This document shows, one piece after another, positions 59,362 to 64,000 of a stretch of DNA of 64,000 bases. The stretch's first letter is position 1. Each line of letters opens with the position of its first letter. Origin of the DNA: Paenibacillus sp. URB8-2 (GTDB taxonomy: Bacteria; Bacillota; Bacilli; Paenibacillales; Paenibacillaceae); contig NZ_AP023239.1 of NCBI RefSeq assembly GCF_013393385.1, positions 5,518,001-5,582,000 on the forward strand. Direction: 5' to 3'. Below the pieces are notes generated by a model. It was given only the letters and a program-made list of their open reading frames with translations, searched no databases and was not told the DNA's origin. Made by a program: the position numbers and the translations under genes.

Positions 59362-61248
59362 TTATCCTTTCGCCGCGGTCACCCGGTTATAGTGCTCCAA
59401 ATGGACCAGCAGGATGGAAATATCGGCCGGTGTCACACCGGAGATCCGTGAAGCCTGGCCAATGGAAATCGGCCGGATCTTCGCCAGCTTTTGCCGGGCT
59501 TCGATAGCCAATCCATGAATATCGCTGTAATCGATATCTTCTGGAAGTTTTTTCTGTTCCATCTTTTGCAGACGCTCCACATGCTGAAGCTGCTTTTCAA
59601 TATAACCCGCATATTTGATTTGAATCTCGACCTGCTCCTTCATCTCCTCATCGAGCGGAACCGGTGGCGGGGAAATTTGTTCAACAAAGGTATAGTCCAT
59701 TTCCGGACGGCGCATCAGGATAAGCAGGTTGCTGCCGTCGACAATAGATGCCGATCCCTTTTCTTCCAATATGGAATTTACTTCGGATGGTTTCACCTTC
59801 GTATTCTGCAATCTTTGAATTTCCTGTTCCACCTTCTGTTTCTTGTCGACAAAGGCAGCATAACGTTCTTCGGATATCAGGCCGATTTCATAACCGATCG
59901 GTGTCAAGCGAAGGTCGGCATTGTCGTGGCGAAGCAGCAGGCGATACTCTGCCCGGGAAGTAAGCAGACGGTAGGGCTCGTTCGTTCCCTTGGTTACAAG
60001 GTCGTCAATCAGTACGCCAATATATCCCTGAGAGCGATCCAAAATGACCGGATCTTTGCCCTGCGCCTTGCGGCCCGCATTAATGCCCGCCATAACCCCT
60101 TGTCCTGCCGCTTCCTCATAGCCGGAAGTGCCGTTAATCTGCCCTGCTGTGAACAGTCCAGGCAGACGCTTCGTTTCCAAGCTTGGCCACAGCTGCGTAG
60201 GCACCATGGCATCATACTCAATAGCATATCCGTTGCGCATCATTTCAACCTTTTCCAGTCCGGGAATTGAGCGCAAAATTGAAAGCTGGACATCCTCGGG
60301 CAGGCTGGTGGACAAGCCCTGAACATAGTATTCCGCCGTGTTTTTTCCTTCCGGTTCAAGAAAAATCTGGTGCTTCGGCTTGTCGCTGAAGCGGACCACC
60401 TTGTCCTCGATGGATGGGCAATAGCGCGGCCCCGTTCCTTCAATAATGCCGGTAAACATCGGCGCGCGATGCAGATTGCTATTGATAATCGAATGGGTCT
60501 CCTCAGACGTATACGTCAGCCAGCAAGGAAGCTGCTCGTTATCGGAAGACTTCGTCTCATAGGAGAAGAACTTCGGATGCTCGTCTCCCGGCTGAATTTC
60601 CGTCTTGGAGAAGTCAATCGTATCTTTGTGTACACGCGGCGGAGTTCCGGTTTTGAAGCGCACCAATTCAAAGCCCAGCTCGCGCAAGTTCTCCGAGAGC
60701 TTAACCGAAGGCTGTTGATTGTTCGGTCCGCTTTCGTAAGTCGTCTCACCCATAATCACCTTGCCTCGCAGATAAGTGCCCGTAGTCAAAATGACGGTCT
60801 TACTGCGGTAAATCGTTCCGGTCTTGGTGACTACACCGGCACAAACGCCATTTTCTACAACCAGGCGTTCCACCATTCCCTGACGCAGCGTCAGATTCGG
60901 TGTCTTCTCCATCGTTTCCTTCATGGTATGCTGGTACAAAAATTTGTCGGCCTGGGCGCGCAGTGCGTGAACTGCCGGTCCCTTACCAGTATTCAGCATG
61001 CGGAGCTGAATGAAAGTCTTGTCGATATTCCGGCCCATTTCACCGCCCAAAGCATCGATTTCACGAACGACATGCCCCTTGGCAGGACCGCCAATCGACG
61101 GGTTGCAGGGCATAAAAGCAATCATATCCAAATTGATCGTCACCATTAAGGTGCTGCAGCCCATTCGGGCCGCGGCGAGGGCGGCTTCACTGCCGGCATG
61201 ACCCGCGCCGATAACGATCACGTCATAGCTGCCTCCTTCATAACTCAT
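59362..61248 (-). CDS. mnmG: tRNA 5-carboxymethylaminomethyl-uridine synthase, MnmG
   Basis: The 628-residue FAD enzyme shows [23 protein letters not shown] (FAD loop, about 8-30), [50 protein letters not shown] and the C-terminal domain with [29 protein letters not shown]. With MnmE it builds cmnm5U at the wobble base of several tRNAs. It is in the run mnmE-mnmG-rsmG. Size and motifs are normal. Confidence 0.96.
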   Translation of the reverse strand: MSYEGGSYDVIVIGAGHAGSEAALAAARMGCSTLMVTINLDMIAFMPCNPSIGGPAKGHVVREIDALGGEMGRNIDKTFIQLRMLNTGKGPAVHALRAQADKFLYQHTMKETMEKTPNLTLRQGMVERLVVENGVCAGVVTKTGTIYRSKTVILTTGTYLRGKVIMGETTYESGPNNQQPSVKLSENLRELGFELVRFKTGTPPRVHKDTIDFSKTEIQPGDEHPKFFSYETKSSDNEQLPCWLTYTSEETHSIINSNLHRAPMFTGIIEGTGPRYCPSIEDKVVRFSDKPKHQIFLEPEGKNTAEYYVQGLSTSLPEDVQLSILRSIPGLEKVEMMRNGYAIEYDAMVPTQLWPSLETKRLPGLFTAGQINGTSGYEEAAGQGVMAGINAGRKAQGKDPVILDRSQGYIGVLIDDLVTKGTNEPYRLLTSRAEYRLLLRHDNADLRLTPIGYEIGLISEERYAAFVDKKQKVEQEIQRLQNTKVKPSEVNSILEEKGSASIVDGSNLLILMRRPEMDYTFVEQISPPPVPLDEEMKEQVEIQIKYAGYIEKQLQHVERLQKMEQKKLPEDIDYSDIHGLAIEARQKLAKIRPISIGQASRISGVTPADISILLVHLEHYNRVTAAKG

Positions 61249-61296
61249 TGCATTTCCTCCTTTTATATGAAACGCGGCGCTCTAAGGCCGTCTGTC

Positions 61297-62673
61297 TTAT
61301 TTTCCTAAACAAAATTGGGAGAAGATTTGGTCAAGCAGCGAATCGGCCGCCGTATCCCCGACAATTTCGCCAAGCTGCTCCCAGGCAAGCCGAACGTCGA
61401 TTTGAATCATATCGATCGGAACCAGCTGTTCCGCCGCTTCAAAGGCATCCTGAAGCGACTTGTGCGCTTTCTTTAACAGGGCAATATGACGGACGTTGCT
61501 GACATAAGTCAAATCGCCAGACTCCAGCTTGCCTCCGAAAAAGAGCTCGGAAATGGCTTCTTCCAGCCGGTCGAGACCTTCCTCTTCCAACACGGACATC
61601 GGAACGATAGCGGATTCGTCGAAATAATGAAACAGAACACCTTTGTCCAATTTCGACGGTAAGTCCATTTTATTCATGATACATAAAACTTGTCTACCGT
61701 GGATTTGTTCCATTAAAGTTAATTCATCCTCATGCAGAGGCTCGCTGTTGTTCAGTACAAGTAGAATGAGGTCGGCCTCAGTGACGGCGGCTTTGGAGCG
61801 TTCCACTCCAATCTTCTCGACCACATCCATCGTTTCACGGATACCGGCCGTATCCAGAAGCTTAAGCGGGATATTGTTTATCGTGACGAATTCTTCAATG
61901 ACATCCCGGGTCGTTCCGGGAATATCGGTTACAATCGCCTTATTCTCGCGTGCGAGCGCGTTAAGCAGCGATGATTTCCCTACGTTGGGGCGGCCGATAA
62001 TGGCGGTTGTAATCCCCTCACGCAGTATCTTACCCTGGGTCGCCGTCTTGAGCAGCCGATCGATTCCTTCCATCACTTCACTGCTCTTGTCTTTGACATA
62101 TTCGGCCGTCAGCAGCTCCACGTCATGCTCCGGATAATCAATATTGACCTCAATATGCGCGAGGAGCTCCAGCAAGCTTTGTCTAAGATTCCCAATCCGC
62201 TGCGACAATGACCCGTTAACCTGCTTCAGAGCGACGGAAAAAGCACGGTCGGACTTCGATCGAATAAGGTCGATTACCGCCTCCGCCTGCGACAAATCGA
62301 TTCGCCCCCCAAGAAAAGCACGCTTGGTAAACTCCCCGGGTTCCGCAAGACGGATCTGCTGCTGGAGCAGAATGTCCATTACTCTTCGCACTGAAATGAC
62401 GCCGCCGTGCGTACTGATCTCCACCACATCCTCGGTGGTAAAGGAACGCGGAGCCCTCATAACGGTGACGAGCACTTCTTCCATGATCTCGCCACTTCCA
62501 GGATTTACGATATGACCATAATGAACGGTATGACTCTCTGCTTCCGTCAGCGCAATCCGGCTGCGGAACAAAGGTGCCACCTGAGAGATGCTTTCCGGTC
62601 CGCTTACCCGGATAATTGCGATTCCTCCCTCGCCTACCGCCGTCGAAACGGCGGCAATTGTATCGCTGAGCAT
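61297..62673 (-). CDS. mnmE: tRNA modification GTPase MnmE
   Basis: The 458-residue protein has the formyl-THF-binding N-domain (DTIAAVSTAVGEGGIAIIRVSG), the helical domain and an inserted G domain (about 215-380). This has P-loop IIGRPNVGKSSLLNALA, VTDIPGTTRDVIEE, DTAGIRET and NKMD. The C-terminus ends in the family CLGK, whose Cys is catalytic. ATG 62673 is chosen as the conserved start with AAGGTGAAGG upstream; the longer frame passes through the terminator at 62722. Confidence 0.95.
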   Translation of the reverse strand: MLSDTIAAVSTAVGEGGIAIIRVSGPESISQVAPLFRSRIALTEAESHTVHYGHIVNPGSGEIMEEVLVTVMRAPRSFTTEDVVEISTHGGVISVRRVMDILLQQQIRLAEPGEFTKRAFLGGRIDLSQAEAVIDLIRSKSDRAFSVALKQVNGSLSQRIGNLRQSLLELLAHIEVNIDYPEHDVELLTAEYVKDKSSEVMEGIDRLLKTATQGKILREGITTAIIGRPNVGKSSLLNALARENKAIVTDIPGTTRDVIEEFVTINNIPLKLLDTAGIRETMDVVEKIGVERSKAAVTEADLILLVLNNSEPLHEDELTLMEQIHGRQVLCIMNKMDLPSKLDKGVLFHYFDESAIVPMSVLEEEGLDRLEEAISELFFGGKLESGDLTYVSNVRHIALLKKAHKSLQDAFEAAEQLVPIDMIQIDVRLAWEQLGEIVGDTAADSLLDQIFSQFCLGK

Positions 62674-62721
62674 GCTTACCTTCACCTTTCTAATGATGTA
62701 ATCAATCCATATACTTGGGTT

Positions 62722-62761
62722 AAAAAAACAATGACCCCTTACTGTGGTCAAGGAGTCATTG
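62722..62761 (-). terminator. Terminator of the yidC-khpB transcript
   Basis: AATGACCCCTT (62730-62740) pairs with AAGGAGTCATT (62750-62760) with one mismatch, and the minus strand continues TTTTTTT. It separates khpB from mnmE. Confidence 0.78.
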
Positions 62762-62770
62762 CGGCTATAT

Positions 62771-63508
62771 TCACTGCTTCAATGTTATAACGACACGGCG
62801 GTTTGGCTCTTCGCCCTTGCTGAAGGTGTTCACCTGACGGTGATCCTGAAGTCTGGAATGGATAATCTTCCGTTCTTGCGGAGACATTGGCTCCAGCACT
62901 ACTTCTTTGCGGGTACGAACGACTCTTCCCGCCAGACGGTCCGCTAAATCCTCAAGCGTCTTCTTGCGCCGTTCACGGAAATTCTCCGCATCCAGCACAA
63001 GACGGATAAAACTGTCGGAATAACGGTTGGCAACGATATTAACCAAATATTGCAACGCATCGAGAGTTTGTCCTCTTCTGCCAATCAGCAGCCCCAGATC
63101 CGGACCGGAGATTTGCAGCGTAGCGGCATCCTTGCCGTGAACGACTTCAACTTCCACTTGAAGTCCCATGCTCCCGGCTACATCCACAATAAAACCAACG
63201 GCCTCTTGATAAGCTTCCTCTACCGGATTTCCGGAATCCTGGCGGGGCGCGTCCCCGATCGCCTCTTGTCTCGTCTCTGGTTCATTCTGCTGAGGCAGTG
63301 ACGGAGCACTCGCCGCTGGCACCGGTGCCGGTTCAGTCAGCAAGGTGAGCTCCACCTTCGCATCCTTCACACCGATTAACCCCAGGAATCCTTTTGATGG
63401 CTGCTCAAGCACGGTGACCGTGACTTTGTCCTTATCGGCTGCCAACTGGGCAAGTCCGCGCTTCACAGCTTCTTCAATGGTTTTCCCTGTCGCGACGACT
63501 TTGTTCAT
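62771..63508 (-). CDS. khpB: RNA-binding protein KhpB (Jag/EloR)
   Basis: The 245-residue protein has a Jag_N domain (1-52; MNKVVATGKTIEEAVKRGLAQL, SKGFLGLIGVKDAKVEL), a Pro/Ala-rich linker (about 55-98), a KH domain (ISGPDLGLLIGRRGQTLDALQYLVNI) and an R3H domain (MSPQERKIIHSRLQDHRQVNTFSKGEEPNRRVVI). It binds RNA with KhpA and affects cell elongation and sporulation in other species. It starts four bases inside yidC, the usual spoIIIJ-jag pair. Confidence 0.94.
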   Translation of the reverse strand: MNKVVATGKTIEEAVKRGLAQLAADKDKVTVTVLEQPSKGFLGLIGVKDAKVELTLLTEPAPVPAASAPSLPQQNEPETRQEAIGDAPRQDSGNPVEEAYQEAVGFIVDVAGSMGLQVEVEVVHGKDAATLQISGPDLGLLIGRRGQTLDALQYLVNIVANRYSDSFIRLVLDAENFRERRKKTLEDLADRLAGRVVRTRKEVVLEPMSPQERKIIHSRLQDHRQVNTFSKGEEPNRRVVITLKQ

Positions 63509-64000
63509 TTCGACTTTTTGGCCTCCTTCAACTTCGATGCCTTACCGTTGCTGCCGGAATCAGCGCCGGCGACCGCCGCTTGCGGAGGAGTATTCTTTCC
63601 CCGGTACAAGAAGTAATTCTGACCGATTGTATACAGATTACTGAATACCCAGTAAAGCGGCAGTGCGGACGGGAAGTTGTAAGACATAATGAAGATCAAG
63701 ACCGGATAAACCATCAGCATGAACTGCATCGGGCCTTGCTGCTGCATTGGATTCATCGACGACATCATCTTTGTTTGCAGGAATGTCGTTATCGCGGCGA
63801 GTGCCGGCAGGATGAACAAATGGTCAGGCTTCCCAAGCTGCAACCAAAGGAAGGAATGCTCCCGCAGATGGGGGTTGTAATAAATCGAGTTGTAAAGAGC
63901 AATAAAGATCGGCATTTGTACAACGAGCGGCAGACAGCCGGCCATTGGATTGACTTTGTTCTCCTGGAACAGCCGCATCGTTTCCTGCTGAACCTTTTCG
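63505..64000 (-). CDS. yidC: Membrane protein insertase YidC/SpoIIIJ, partial (5' end outside window)
   Basis: The last 165 codons are present; the frame runs to the window end (reading EKVQQETMRLFQENKVNPMAGCLPLVVQMPIF). It includes the conserved Gram-positive YidC core: CLPLVVQMPIFIALYNSIYY, SFLWLQLGKPDHLFILPALAAITTFLQTKMM and NFPSALPLYWVFSNLYTIGQNY, then a Lys-rich tail. It inserts proteins in the cytoplasmic membrane; the catalytic Arg, signal peptide and lipobox lie outside. It marks the boundary toward rnpA-rpmH-oriC. Confidence 0.95.
   Translation of the reverse strand, partial: EKVQQETMRLFQENKVNPMAGCLPLVVQMPIFIALYNSIYYNPHLREHSFLWLQLGKPDHLFILPALAAITTFLQTKMMSSMNPMQQQGPMQFMLMVYPVLIFIMSYNFPSALPLYWVFSNLYTIGQNYFLYRGKNTPPQAAVAGADSGSNGKASKLKEAKKSK

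Overview
The window looks like a Paenibacillus-type member of the Bacillota, just left of the replication origin. The right edge holds yidC (cut by the window end), khpB/jag, mnmE, mnmG, rsmG, noc, parA and parB with two parS sites. This is the usual order next to rpmH-rnpA and oriC, which should lie beyond position 64000. Almost all genes are on the minus strand, so they are read away from the origin with the replication fork. Spore-former markers are present (YyaC, noc/parAB, the walRKHIJ-htrC block).

Layout. 1-9330 is an accessory region: an IS1182-type element inserted inside a terminator hairpin, an AttH/CrtC lipocalin-like gene, a CycA-like amino acid permease behind a glycine riboswitch, and a Bacillus-type gluconate cluster in which gntR is a deletion scar although its operator survives. 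An IS3-type end sits next to gntP. 9332-19108 holds a Gly/Pro-rich small protein, rlmH, a DUF4386/Crp pair, a VOC protein, a CxxH/CxxC protein and the cydABDC operon. 19323-27349 holds two cold-shock type small genes, htrC and walJIHKR. 27531-37575 holds an M23 endopeptidase, a membrane protein, purA, dnaB, rplI, gdpP, yybS, a MazG-like gene and a CBS protein. 37782-42863 holds an LCP protein and an oligopeptide-type ABC transporter without ATPases. 43044-46771 holds a MutS2-like protein without an Smr domain, a dense hairpin cluster, and rpsF-ssb-rpsR. 47602-51479 is a response regulator/kinase/ABC export module bracketed by two identical tRNA-Ser(CGA) genes. 51523-64000 is the origin-proximal block.

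How it works together. The window combines envelope control (WalRK, M23, LCP), c-di-AMP turnover (GdpP, with a CBS protein nearby), bd-type respiration under predicted redox control (two TTGTGA-N6-TCACA type sites), chromosome partition and tRNA/rRNA modification. No CRISPR array, prophage or biosynthetic cluster is visible. The most unusual signals are the gntR deletion with retained operator, the IS inside a terminator loop, long low-complexity linkers in both CydC and CydD, the Smr-less MutS2 relative, the hairpin cluster at 45040-45640, and the tRNA-Ser duplication around a sensor/ABC module. All names come from reading the translated sequence; no database search was run.
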